Below, one piece after another: positions 28,101 through 41,240 of a stretch of DNA of 64,000 bases. The translations under genes and the position numbers were made by a program. Each line of letters starts with the position of its first letter. Position 1 is the stretch's first letter. Origin of the DNA: Triplophysa rosa (Eukaryota; Chordata; Actinopteri; Cypriniformes; Nemacheilidae); contig NC_079890.1 of the NCBI RefSeq assembly GCF_024868665.1, positions 38,497,372 to 38,561,371 on the forward strand, given 5' to 3'. The notes beneath the pieces were generated by a model. The model saw only the letters and a program-made list of their open reading frames with translations, made no database searches and was not told where the DNA came from.

Positions 28101-31028
28101 GATTGACCTCCTAAGGGAGAGAATCATCTGCGAGGCACTCCCCATCACACAGACAAGAGGCGAATACACATCGTTCTGACCCGGGAACCCTTGAGGCGGT
28201 CCGCAACAAAGAACTGACGCTGTTTTGAGTTCGAAATGGATTTGGAAACATCATCACGAACAAAAACGTGCATGAATACAAATGTGAAATGGCCACCACA
28301 AAAATAATTTGATGTTACATGTCGCTGAATTCTGGAGAGAAGCCAAACACGACCAGCCATTGTCGCTACTGAGGGCTTCTTTCGGTTTAAATCTTATCTT
28401 GTGTGCAGGAGTCGGGCGCTATGAATGAATTCACTGTGCACAGGCCAATTTGTTTGATCTTAGTGCTAGTCTACAAAACCATGTGACCACTGACCCGAGG
28501 CTCTCGTCTGAACTCCTCACGGCTGATGCAGTCAAAACGTTGTCTCAACATCAGCCAAGAAATCTTACAAGTGGTTGGTATGATAACAACCTTAAAGGGC
28601 CATCATGCTACTCGTCAAAACAAAACCATTCTAAAGTTAAACTTAAAAGACATTTTCAAACGGAATGCAGCACGAGAAAATGCAAATCACACTGAAAAAA
28701 TGAAACAAAAATTGATGCAATGAATGCCAGCTGCTCGTGAAGCCGATTGCTGTAAAAACATGCAGCAATGAGAAATGCATTTGTACACCAATTACACATC
28801 ATCTACTGCCGTTTATCTAACCTCACAACACCTGAACCTAAAACATGGGTTAAAGTGAACTCTGGTTTAACAGCTTCAACCAAACACACCTGAAGTCAAA
28901 CGGATTAGATTCCACAACAACGCCCTTAGTCAACAGTGATCTCAATCCCTGCGTGACATCATGATAAACCAGATCAACGTAGTAGCAACGTTTTGAGTCA
29001 ACTAAATTCAGCAAATATAGTAACGGGGACAATAAATTCAATAGAAATGGAAAAAATAAAACATTTGATTTGTCAATTTATTCAGTTGTTATTATTTAGT
29101 TTTACAGTCTTTTCCTAGTTATATGGGTATGAAATTATGTGACACAGATAGGCCTATTACCCATCAGTCTCACTATCCTCCTTTCTTGCTCTCTTTGCAT
29201 AAAAACCTGTATTTTTCCACAGGCCTTCATTTTTATTTGCCAGACTTATTAATTTTATTGAGATGTAATTATATCAGTATCACAGGACATTAAGAAGTAA
29301 ACTATTATTACCCATCCTATAAATCTTATTTTCAAGACATACAATTAAATTAAATTAGCAGCTACCTAACAACAACTTCTGATTTGTTCTGGTTTCATCT
29401 CTTTCCTGTCTAAACTACATGATTTTATAGGTAATTTACTACACATTGTCATATAAATAAACTTTAAATACTGTGGATTATTTAGACTTTATCTTACTAA
29501 ATATGGCCTAAACGCACTTACGTTCTGAGGTGTTTTGAGTGACTGATTCGATGGATTCAGACAGTGAGACTTGTGAGTTCAGTGTTATTTCAGTTGTTTC
29601 AACCGTTCATTAAAATTAGTTGGTTCAAAGGAGTCTTTAGCCTATTTAGGACGCGAATCTGACATTAGTAGACGCGCTGTATGTTAAATAATCACAGCTG
29701 TTCGGACATCGCAAACGTTTGTTCCAATTACAGCAAAAGTGACAGAAGTGCAAACGTTACAACTTACCCCATGGGTGGGGATCATTGTAACAGACAGAGG
29801 GTTAGTTGTAACACCTGCTAAAAAAATTGTTTAAACAAATAATACAATATAATTGTGTCTATAAACTAGAGGTGGATATTGTCGGTACATCTATCTGTAA
29901 TAGACAGATATCCACAGATCTATCATCCAGCCATCCCTCATCCAACCATCCTTCTATTATACATCAATACATATAAAAAGGTATGTATTGATATGTTTCT
30001 TGGGTGGAAATCTGATTAACCAAGCTCAAATATTTTTTGAGTGATTGAGCTACAACCAAAAAGCGTCACGTTCTACCCCGCTCTCCCCTAGTAGTTGTTC
30101 AAGAATTATCAGTTATCGTTATCGACCAAAATGTACATATCGGTGCATCCCTAATAGTAAGTCAACATGAAACAGCTGGAGAAACCCATTTTACTTTTGT
30201 AATGTGGTATATTTCCAAATGAAACCTCATTTTAGACAAATTAAGTATGGACTTGATGGTGAAAAGTGGGTGTTCGATCCTGAAATAGAGGACTTACTCT
30301 CCTCCTGAAACACACCACTCACCGAACCGAAGCGGTCAAAGGTGAAAGAAAATGCTATTTTCTATTAGTGCCGTTACCTTTTATTACATTAACATCATCC
30401 AGCATCAATGTACTGTGTTTGGAATGAAAGCATAACCGGTTCTTTGTATACTAGAGTGTGTGGGATGGGTTTTAAAGAATGCCACATAAAAGGAAGGGGG
30501 GAGTGTAGGGGCTTACTGCCAACGGAAAATATCTGACCATTGGCTGTGATGCCAGGCACCAAACGAGCCATTTTTTCTGCCCGCTGTCACGACTGCCCAG
30601 CAACTGGACCGCGCCACGCACCTGTCTCGCACACACATACACACACAGAGGGTTTGAGTACGTAAAGCACAAACGCACAAGCGTGCAGAGCGTGACACAC
30701 ACGCCCACACAGATAAGCGTGTACACAGGACTAAGCCGTGGCACCTGTCAGGGCTGAACTAGACACATTCACAACATTCCACACCATATCCATTCCACAC
30801 GATTGTCTTTGAAACCGGCAGGACACATGCAGTATTTCAACATCAACCAACTGTCTGACATGTGTCACCACAACAATTCAACTTTTAGAGGCATATCTGT
30901 GGAACTGAACTGTGTGTGCTGCTCACGAGTCAAGTCAAATCCCTAAACATCAAATAACAATCTCTGAATTTAACAATAATAATAAACAATAATACAAGTG
31001 GAAGTTTTCTGCAAACAAACACAACCAA

Positions 31029-31033
<5 letters not shown>

Positions 31034-31067
<34 letters not shown>
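31034..31067. repeat. (TA)n microsatellite
   Basis: An uninterrupted TA run inside intron 1. Confidence 0.95.
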
Positions 31068-31070
<3 letters not shown>

Positions 31071-32039
31071 CCCACATTTTATCAACCAAAACATGCAAAA
31101 AAGATCTTATCCTCTTGATATGGTCAAAAAGCAAACCTAGTTTTGCACAAACTTTTCTTATCATTTAAAGTGGACAGCGATGCGTGACGTAATGGCCGTA
31201 AGAGACTCTTAAAGTCGGATGTGTAAAAATGTATGTCTTTAGTTCAAACAGGTCCACAGCACTGGGCTTTCATATTTCAACTTTTATATACCCGTTGCTT
31301 AGTAAACACAGCAATAATCCATCCCATAATTTAGATTATTACAGCTATATGATGATAAAAGTGGCAGTCGTTAAAAAACAAGAACAATACACACAAAAGA
31401 AACGTTGGCACAACCTACTTAAATATGTTCCTCTTTGCCTCATTCTTTAAAAACAATGTTTTTTTCATGTTTGCAGAGAGACGAGTAAAAATGAAATGCT
31501 GGGCTGACTGGGACAGCTTTAAAAAATCCTCCATGCAAAACAGAATTAAATACACTGTTGCCATGGTTTTCATTTTCCCCCACAAGTGGCTTTTAATAGC
31601 TCATCCTCTCTAGCACTGTTAGACTATGTGTCAAAATAAAGAGAGACTTCGACCTGCGCTGAAACTATACATCATTCTATGACAACGATTAACTGTCGCC
31701 TGTCATATCTGCTATACATTACAGTCTCAGATATTGATTGAGGAGGCTCGATGGCAAGCTGAGCCTTGTTAAGCCTAAACTGCTTTCAAGTCATGTCAGG
31801 AGGATCGAATGAGACGAATGCCAACACAGGGTCCTAATAACCCACAGGAACCTTTAGACATTCTCTGAGCTTTCAGACGGTGTCAATGTAAGAATCACAG
31901 TGGAAGTCAATTGATATTCGTCATAGTAAATGGTCATTCTAAAAGCTTGATCAAAAAATGTTTTGACAAAAGCTTGCCAATATTCTGCTCATTTAGCCAT
32001 TACTGCACTTGGCACTTTTGTTCAAAGTGACTTGCAGTA

Positions 32040-32365
32040 GAAGGGATAGTTCACCCAAGAATGAAAATTCTGTCATCATTTACTCATCCTCATGTAATTT
32101 CTTATCTGTACACAGAGAAAGATATTTGGAAGAATGTTAGTCATTTTCAGTTCCGGGACATTATTGACTACCATAGTAGAAAAAGTCAAAAGTGCCTGAA
32201 ATGTTTGTTTTCCTAAATCCTTCAAAATATCTCATTTCGTGTTAAACAGAACAAAAAAAATCATTTTTTTCCCTGCTATGGTAGTGGATGATGTCCCAGA
32301 AGAACTGAAAATTGCTAACATTCTTCCAAATATCTTTCTCTGTATTCATTGGAACAAAGAAATTT
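32040..32365 (+). repeat. Copy of the GGGATAGTTCACCC fish repeat
   Basis: It starts AAGGGATAGTTCACCCAAGA and continues with ATTCTGTCATCATTTACTC, the same opening as the copies at 38624, 44222 and 58455. Its distal end (TTTCTCTGTATTCATTGGAA) is inverted relative to an internal segment, and the terminal repeat is missing. Confidence 0.7.
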
Positions 32366-32476
32366 ATACTACACAAAAGCATCGGGTTTACTCATACGCA
32401 TTTCCGAATTCATTATCTAAATAAATGATGTGTTTTTCTGTATTTAACAACTCAAGCTGCAAAAGTAACTGTTTAC

Positions 32477-34491
32477 TAGGGCTGTGCAAAAATATCGATA
32501 CATGTAACTATCGCTAGGGCTGGGCGATATTGACCAAAATTCATATCTCTGTATTTTTTTGATGAAAGGCGATATCCAATATGTATATCGATATTTTCTA
32601 CAAAGTGGAATAAATGTTTACTAGCAAGTCAAAACCTCATGTGAGATGTCACAATCACCTTTATTAAAATGGCTTGTGAAAAGAAATTCAATGACAGGGT
32701 TTTTTTCCCTATTTGAAAACATACACAGGGTTTTTCCTGGCTCAACATGAGGCGGAGGTGATGCCATCCTGATCTTGTACACACACACGTAGGCCTATGT
32801 ACCTTTAAGTGGTTTAACCAAAGTGACTTTGAGTTTGACATATTAAAAGTTCTAACAAAATTAGATAAAAACGACAATTATTAAGTTATATAAAACATTA
32901 CTTTTATTCAACCAAACAGAAATGTTTTTTTTAATCAAATAAAGCATTTTTATCATTTTCAACTAACTTTTCTGCCCACAATAGCCAACTGAATTAACCA
33001 GTCTTTCAAAATGATCAAAGCTCATTCATATCTTTCATTCTCTGTGGTTCACTTTAAATGATTCAAGGATCTCTTACATTCGCTAGTGACTGAAAAGTTC
33101 AATAGTTTAAATGAATCGGTTCAAATGAGTCATTCGTGTGCGAGTCGTTCTGAACGCAATGTGCGTTCATACTGGAGAACTCGCTGTGTACAGTATACGC
33201 TGATTCAACGATCCAACTGCACAGCTAAAGACATTACAATGATGTACGTCTTTTTTTTTTCAGAAAAAAAATTCAGAAATTAAACGTACTTGGATGCAAA
33301 ACAAACAGCCGTGAAACACAGCCGGCTCTTGTTCTGCATCTCTTTTTAGCGCCTCAGTGTGCTGATAACGAAACAGCGCCTCACTGTGGCCTAATGTCGC
33401 AACTGCAGTTACAAATGACAGTCTGATAAATGCACGCAGCATTTCTTGTGAAGACTCACAACATAATTTTGGCGAGAGCCTGAGGCGGCCGCCTCCAATT
33501 TCTCTGTGCAGGAAAAACCCCGCATACAGCTGCACACCACTTGTTTAAAACATGTAAATTGCGGGGTCCGTCCAATTCGCGCGCAGAGCGAGAGTGCTCT
33601 GCTCACTCTGCGCATGGGTACTGCGCATGTCAGACACCACAGAGCCGCCTCAAATTGAATATACCCCATATCGATATTAACGATATTGTCTAATCCCGCA
33701 TTGCGTTGAAAAAATATATCGATATATCTTAAAAATCAATATATCGCCCAGCCCTAACTATCGCAATATTTTTTTTGATAGTGTATCGATAGTGATACCT
33801 CTACTATCAATCTTTTTTTTTTATCATGTCTTATACATACTGCCAAAAGTATGTGGAAGCGAGCATGGCGAAAAATATAAGAACGCTTGGAGCTCTCAGA
33901 GCTGATGTGTGGGTGTGCTTTGGATTTCAAAATAAGTCATGGAGTAATGAGTTATATAAAATAATGCTGTTTGTAGGTGTCGCAAGAAATGCCACAAGTC
34001 ACTTGGCTACTGCAGTGCATTAGACAAAACGTTTATTAAGAAAAGTAACAATGACATTTATTGTGCGTTCACGGATGTGAAACCAGCACATTTACAGCAC
34101 GGATGAACCAGAGGTTTTATTCTGCCCATGTTCAGTGTTTTAACTGTAATGCACCACAACAGCCAAGTGACTTGAGTGAGCCACCTTATTCCCCTGTGCT
34201 ACCCACTTGAGGGGCGCAATCCACAGTTTGAGAACCCAAACATCTGATCTAAAGGTCCATGCATCGCAAATCATAGCCACTCTGCAGAGGTAAGGGATGT
34301 TTTTACACTTATCCTTGCAGAAAACCCCCGGTGGTGCACAGCATGTTGTATTTCTAGCTCTACTTTTCACATTTTCTATTTAAAATATTGCAATATATCG
34401 CAAATGTGTATCGTATCGAAATACATAGCAATATATTGTATTGTGACCCATCTATCGTGATATGTCACGTATCGGGAGGCACTTGCCAATA
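32477..34491. mobile_element. hAT-like element split by a younger hAT insertion, right end lost
   Basis: The left end TAGGGCTGTGCAAAAATATC is followed after 38 bp by the inner element (32515-33756). The body resumes with GATAGTGTATCGATAGTG and runs to CGTATCGGGAGGCACTTGCC near 34488, where the expected closing inverted repeat is absent and another element begins. Confidence 0.7.
32515..33756. mobile_element. hAT-type element with exact 8-bp target duplication
   Basis: A perfect 16-bp inverted repeat TAGGGCTGGGCGATAT closes both ends, flanked by ACTATCGC on both sides (32507-32514 and 33757-33764). The 1242-bp interior has no transposase. A GC-rich, CpG-bearing block lies near the right end (about 33480-33650). 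Confidence 0.9.
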
Positions 34492-35130
34492 GGGCTGTCA
34501 CGATTATTAAATAATCGTCTCATCGCGATTGTTTGATCTCATCACGATGGTTTCAGATCATCGCAATTATTGCACATCTCTATAGAAGACACTAGGGGGA
34601 GCTGTAGTGCATCTGCATATTTTAGTGTATATATTGTTACTAAAGCATGGTAATACTTGTAAAAAGTACCACCACAACACAATCACTTAAAAAAAAAAAA
34701 CACATACAAATTACCTGCAGTACAATTTAATATTATTTAAGCAAATCTCAGTGAGAAAACCAAAATTTCATTAACACGCAAGTAAAATTTTATTGTAGTC
34801 TTGCAAGTGAGAAAAAAACAGACTAGAAGCTTTTCTATGACTGATAGCATTTTAATGGTGGCTTCAATTCACACCTGATCAATTTACTTCATTTACAAGT
34901 ATTTGGCAGTTGTATTATTGACAGGTAAAAGCCTAAACCTTAAATATATGATGACCCAATTTTTTCCAATGTATTTCCAAGAAAAAAACACAGTCTTGTA
35001 TTCAGAACAATATGGTCGTTTCAATCGCTGAATCAAAAATGTATGAGAATTAAATGTCAAAGCTCAAAAACAGACAATTAATCATCATAATCGCAATGAT
35101 TTATTAGACAATTAATCGTCAGTCAAATTG
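34492..35130. mobile_element. hAT-like element, right end truncated
   Basis: The left end TAGGGCTGTCACGATTATTA is clear. The distal part still has ATTAATCGTC and CATAATCGCAATGATT, inverted relative to the left end, but the final CAGCCCTA is missing near 35130. Confidence 0.65.
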
Positions 35131-36791
35131 TGGATACTGGATACTGACGCCTAGTGGCCATTGCCTGTCGACACGGACAACGGTGCACAAGTATAATCGA
35201 AAACCAGCACGTTGCCTAGAGACTACAGCGTAGGTCTCACGCAGAAGTAAAATCCTCCTTAAGGTGTACATACAATATCAGTATGTGTTCGCTGTATCAT
35301 ACACTTAATCCTATCGAAAAACACAATAAATGCGAAAATTGTCTTTTGCACAAGAGCTTAAAACGAGAAACAAAAACAAATTCAACAAGTCCACTCAAGT
35401 TCCAATTGAAATCATTTGAAGGCACATCGTAATTATAACTTCCAAACTGGTACGTAGGAAGTTCCCAGGAGGACCTGAGGGCATCATTAATCACATCCAG
35501 TAGCAAGAATAACTACATCTGATCCTGCAACGAAACAAAGATCGAAGATTTTCGTCGTTGTGCTTTGATTGGCCTGCTAATCTTTAGAGAGCAAACTGGT
35601 ACTTTTGAGGTTTGCATGATGTATGTGAAGACAGACGTGCAGAGTGACAAGACAGAGAAAGATGAGCGCACTGGATGAAAATGTTTTTAATTTCACATGA
35701 ATATCAAAAGACTTTTAAAACACGTACAGTTTGATCAAAAAAAGACATAGAAAAAGAAAATCACTTCCCGTGCTAACGTAACATTTAAAAACCCACTGCG
35801 AGCCTTGAATCGAACTACTTTGTGTTGATGTTAATTTAAGACAGGACATGTTGATCGTCTCCCTTTAAAAGGGCAAATATTTAAGTGCAATATGCTGTTA
35901 TATAAATCATTGCCAGAAGTGCGAGTCGGAAAGATTTGTATACTCATATTCTCTAAATATGAATTTTGTCAATGTTTGGAAGCACACTAGTTAACGGATA
36001 TCCTTACGGTTAACATATTCATGCTAAAAGCCAAGAAAAACTTTCATTCAGATTTCATGGGCACTTAAAAAAAGCCTACACACACCACCAGATTTTAAGG
36101 TTTGCAACCCTTTTCCCAAGTGCCTCCTTAGTGATTGAGAAACAAACAGCCCCAATGGGAACACTAGACTGAGTCAAAAGCTATTGTTTACATACATCCT
36201 ATAACGCTGGAGAGAGAGAGGCCGGCTGTTTGGACATTTTGTCCCCGACACTAAAGAACCACTTAAGTTCTCTGACTTCATTAGCGAGCGAAGCTTTTAA
36301 CTTGCGTACAGCTACTCGAGGCCCGTGTTGTAGGACCATTGGACACCCATATTGTGTCTTTAATGGAGCTTGTTGCCGAGGCCTCTTGGATGGTTTAGGG
36401 TATGCAGACATGTGCGTTGGGGGTTGGGGGGGTTTAGAAAGAGGTACCACTGAACGTGACATGGATGAGTGAAGATTTCTGGGCCAGGACACAGAAAGCC
36501 TTTGACAGAGAGAGAGAAAGACAGAGGAGCCTGGTTAAAAACAGGAGTACGAGTTCATTAGACACAATGAAGCCAGTAAATAAAATTACTTACTGCTTCA
36601 TTCTACAGCTGCTCTACATTCACAAGAGTTTCAGCAGCGAGACCGGAGACTCGACATGCTGCAAACGCACAACTGAGAACCATTAAACGAGTAGTTTGTG
36701 ATTACAAATGTAGCATCGGTTTTTACAACATTTATATCAGCGAATTTCAACTTTTTTGGAAATAACCAAACACTAAAAATGTAGATTTTTT

Positions 36792-37614
36792 TAGTGATGC
36801 ACCGAGATGAAAATTGTGGGCCGAACCCGATACCGAAAATTTATGATACACTCGGCTGAAAACCCCTAAAATTACTTTAAAAACCTTTTGAAATCTTTTT
36901 TATTTAATTGTATTAATTACACACACAAAAACCACAAAAATTAAGAAGAACATATTTTAAAACAATACAAAGTACATTATCACAGAGGGGTGCAGTGAGT
37001 CTGTTCATGTAAACAGGCTTAAAGGAGCATCAGATTAAACTTTTGATCAGCTGATGAACAGCCTGTTTGAGTTTAAATTAAGTTTTCAATAAATTGCCTT
37101 CTCTCAGTTTTTTGTCTCTTGCTCCCGTTTCTTGATTTGGCATTTTGAAGAAGTAGTTACAACCTGATTACGATCCACCAGCGAGAAATGCGAATACTTG
37201 TAAGGTTTCCCCCTGTTTTAAGATTTTGTTTAGGAGTGTATATGTGAAGAGTCTGTTGCGTTTAAAGTTCGGCATTAAAACATGCACGAGTCAATGCGCA
37301 TGATCTCCGACAATAAAGAAACAAAGTCGGTCACGCTCATTCGTGCATCACACAGAGCTTGCGTGTCATTTTCTGTCCGCTGGTTTTGAGCTGTTCTCGT
37401 TATATTTATTAGTTTCAGCCTTATGTATGGCGCGCTTACATGATTGTCCTTTGATAACAGCTAGAGTGAGCACGAGTATTGAAGGGAGAGGCTGACAGTC
37501 TGTTGACAGTTAAAAGCACTGCATATTTCGGCAACATTTTTTTCTTGCGGCCGAAACTGATAATGCCCTTTTCGGACGAAAATGTTTGGCAGCCGAAATT
37601 TTGGTGCATCACTA
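36792..37614. mobile_element. hAT-like element (TAGTGATGCACC ends)
   Basis: The perfect 12-bp inverted ends TAGTGATGCACC are followed by GATGAAAATTGTGGGCCGAA on the left and a CCGAAA-rich right part. The flanks are T-rich and give only an approximate 7-8-bp duplication. No transposase ORF is seen in the 823 bp. Confidence 0.8.
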
Positions 37615-37673
37615 ATTTTGTTGTGTCCCCTGTTGAGCCCTGATTCCCGGGTTCTGAAACGCTTACATTTTAA

Positions 37674-38051
37674 AGTCCCAGTGAAATAAAAAATTACAAT
37701 GTCTATTTGTTTTCATGAAATATTGCAGTGTTTATTGTAAATAGTTCATCAATGTGGGTCGTTCTCTTTTTAAAATTTGTGTGCCCTCATAATATTCAGT
37801 TAAAATCTGAAAATGCACTTACTTCCTGTAACGATTATGAATCTTAGATGACTGTTAACTCCGCCCGTCCAACTGTCAGTCTGCTGCCAGTTCCATTTCA
37901 AAATGCAACGTCTGTTTTTATACATCCAATCAAATCGCAGAGAAAGACGAAAGCCACGCCCACTATTTTTCACATTAGAAATTCCATTTCACTCAGAAAT
38001 GCGGCAAAATATGGATGTAAAAACGATCGGAACTTCCGGTTCATGGGGACT
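37674..38051. mobile_element. TTAA-flanked MITE (AGTCCC ends)
   Basis: The ends AGTCCCAGTGAA and the complement of AGTCCCCATGAA are inverted. TTAA is directly outside both (37670-37673 and 38052-38055). It is a 378-bp non-coding element of piggyBac/Kolobok-like target type. Confidence 0.78.
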
Positions 38052-38623
38052 TTAATTTTGAACTATACTAATGTTTACATTTAGATAACTATCCGGTAAA
38101 ATATTCAACAACTGCAATAAATAAAATGCACAATGTTTGAACACAAGAAAAGACATCCTTCATCTTTTCACCTGCAAAATGTACACAAAGCAGCAACTAA
38201 ATTACTAAATAAACAAACACAGTGCATAACGTGCCAGAGCGATCCAGATTCAGGAGCAGTTATGTTAATCATTGGCGGATCAGTCTGTTACCGATCCACT
38301 AATGTGATTGTCTATATGAATGGAGAGCTCTGACTGCTAGATCAACCTGAGAGAAACAGTGAGCAAGAAAATCGACTCATGACATCAATTCATGTGCTGC
38401 AGAGTTTGGAAGGGACTTTCCAAACAAGCCGCTTGTAGGGTGGCTCTTGAACAGCCCGTCTCACGCACCTGTTTAAAAAACTCCTTTTCAATACAAAACT
38501 TAATTACAAAATGACAACTTAAGCTCTTGCTCCCAGGGATCATAGTGCTTGATTCCCGCCCCCCAATGAAATTTAATATCAAGCATAAAGTGAATGCTGA
38601 AAACTCTTTTTTTATGCCATTAA

Positions 38624-39000
38624 AGGGATACTTCACCCAAAAATGAAAATTCTGTCATCATTTATTCACCTTCGAGTTGTTCCAAATCTGTATAAATGTC
38701 TTTGTTCTGATGAACACAGAGAAAGGTATTTGGAAGAATGCTTATAACCAGACAGATTTTGGCCCCCATTGACTCCCATAGTAGGACAAAATACACTGGT
38801 TGTCAAAAGTGCCCCAGAACTGCTTGCTGTCCTACATTCTTCAGAATGTCTTTTTTTGTGTTCAACAGAACAAAAAATGATGAAGTAATATTTTCTACTA
38901 TGGGAGTCAAAGGGGGGCGAGATCTGTTTGGTGATAAGCATTCTTCCAAATATCGTTCTCTGTGTTCATCAGAACAAAGACATTTATACAGATTCAAAAC
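38624..39000 (+). repeat. Copy of the GGGATAGTTCACCC fish repeat
   Basis: TTAA precedes AGGGATACTTCACCCAAAAA. The body contains a fold-back: TTCTGATGAACACAGAGAAA near 38705 is inverted as CTCTGTGTTCATCAGAACAA near 38958. The far terminal repeat is absent. Confidence 0.75.
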
Positions 39001-41240
39001 TAGGGCTGAACACACCTGCCCATCTGCTGACATTGAGCTGCATGTGAATGCTGCCAAACAGGTCCAAAATATATCAGATTATTTTTAAAGGGCAGCCGTC
39101 TGATCATGGTTCCTCTGTGATGATGAAATAAGAGACACAGAAGCCACTCACAATTCTCATCACCGCCGCAGACAGATCTGATGCTTTCATGGGAGCTGGA
39201 AGAAAAACTCACTCAAATACATTTACTGCATAGACAACCATTCCTCTTCCTCTCAGAAAACAAGTTAGAGAAAAATGTGTCATTCATGTGAGAACACAAA
39301 ATGAAAACCCCAGGAAAACATCTCTTAATCCATTACGCTGCAGCACAAAACTGACATTCACAACAGCAGACAAACCAAATGGACCATGATAAATAATGTG
39401 CAGCACAGATCTTTAATTTATTATTACATATTTGCATGTCTGTCTGTTGTAGTCCGACTCTATCCATTATTAACACTCGTCTGGCCTCTTCTATCAAACA
39501 CACACAATTCACTGAACCCTTAAAATGGGGGGATTACTGAAGGAACCCTTTACTCTTATTCACATAGCACCCGCAACTCCAACTCCATTGGGAGTATAAT
39601 TGTGCTGCATTTAAAGTGAAGTAATAAACATTCATTTACACACAAACATGTCTAATTTCTTTGCATACGGCTGAGTGTTTACGAAACTCAGACAACTGCT
39701 ATATATTATTTGAAAGAGAAAATTCAAACAAATCATTTTGGAATGACATTATGCAGCAGATTTAATTATATGTTTAGGGTGACCCACATACAAAGAAACC
39801 AAAGTCTGGGGAGAAATACAGCACAAGCTAGAAAGACTTTCCCATGCAACTGCGTGGAAATGATGTCCTCCGTTAAAGAGAAGCTGTCTTTGAGATTTAT
39901 AATACTTTCACAGAGCATGAAAAGCAGAAGATACACTCGTGTTGTGCCCTCACGTCACAGACATGCATCTTTACCCCACACTGAGGAGTCTTCTTCAATA
40001 AAAGCCATAAAACAAATTAGGAACAGGCTATTCAGAGTTCATAAATCTAATTCATGTAAGGAACGTTAAACTTTCCCACATTTAAAATCAAATGATAAAA
40101 TACACAAAACTGACACTGTGTAGCTATAACTTGCTTGAATCACAGTCAGCTTTACTGAACAGAAAGTGTTCGTGAGCCTGCAGCAAGCCGACAGTTGTCT
40201 CGCTTCAAAAAATAAGCAAGTAGGTCACAAATATTTGATGTTGCTTTGTAAAAGCCTGCCTATATGGCGAAAAGAGCAAACCAGTGTGTTTTCTGCACAC
40301 AACAAAATGAGCTTAGTGCTGAAATTCCACCCGCACCTTCACGTCTAAAGCACTTGACCATGACACCCTGGTGGACGGTGTCAACACTGTAAACCTGATA
40401 ATATGGGTGATATGTGATGATGATTCATGTTTACTAGGGATGGGACGATTAATCGTGCGATTCTTATGCTCAGTTTGTCAATGAATTACGGTTAAATACC
40501 GCCACATCCGAAAGTCAGAGGGCGCTCTCGCGCAGAAACTCCAAATGTGGGCTGCGGAAGAAGTATGATTTACACATCTTGGCTGCGTCTGAAAGCTTAG
40601 GCAGCTGACTTGTTGCCTCGCTGTATCATGAGGCAATGCCTTCGGTGGCAGCGTTTAGGCATGAAGGCAGCTCCGAGAAACACATTCGGACAGCCTTCAG
40701 CGGCAGCGTAACGGAATTTAAAATATATATTTGTGATAACTAATAGAATATTTTAAAACTACAATACTATACAATATTAATTTCTCACTAGAAATGCAAT
40801 CAAAAGTTGTAAAGAGAAAATAGAACTTTATTTACACAAAAAATTTAACTCAACCCTGCTCGACCAATCACATTCCCCGCGTAAGCACATGCATAGAATT
40901 GTGGGACGTAGAAGGCAGCGAAGGATACATCTATGCTGCCTTCAAAAATCGACCTGATGGCGGTATCTCAGGAGACAGGAAGTAAAGCAAACATTGGATT
41001 CGGACGTGCCTTGATGCCCTCCTACCTTGAAATGCTGACTCCGAAAACCTTTTCAGGTATTTTCATGATAAAGTATATTTATAATGATGATGTTTGACAA
41101 GTGTTGCTTTTTCAAATGCACATTATAAACAACTAAATCTCGTAGTGATTTTAGATTGAGCAGTACACAGAAACAAAGCGTTTGCTATTTCAGAATTGCC
41201 CAGACATGTATAATTAGTGTGAATCGTGATACATATCGAC

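Noticed and set aside
36199..36492. Overlapping ORFs of 97 and 80 codons on opposite strands
   Set aside because: No recognisable domain, no splice logic with neighbours, and both strands open is common in GC-balanced DNA.
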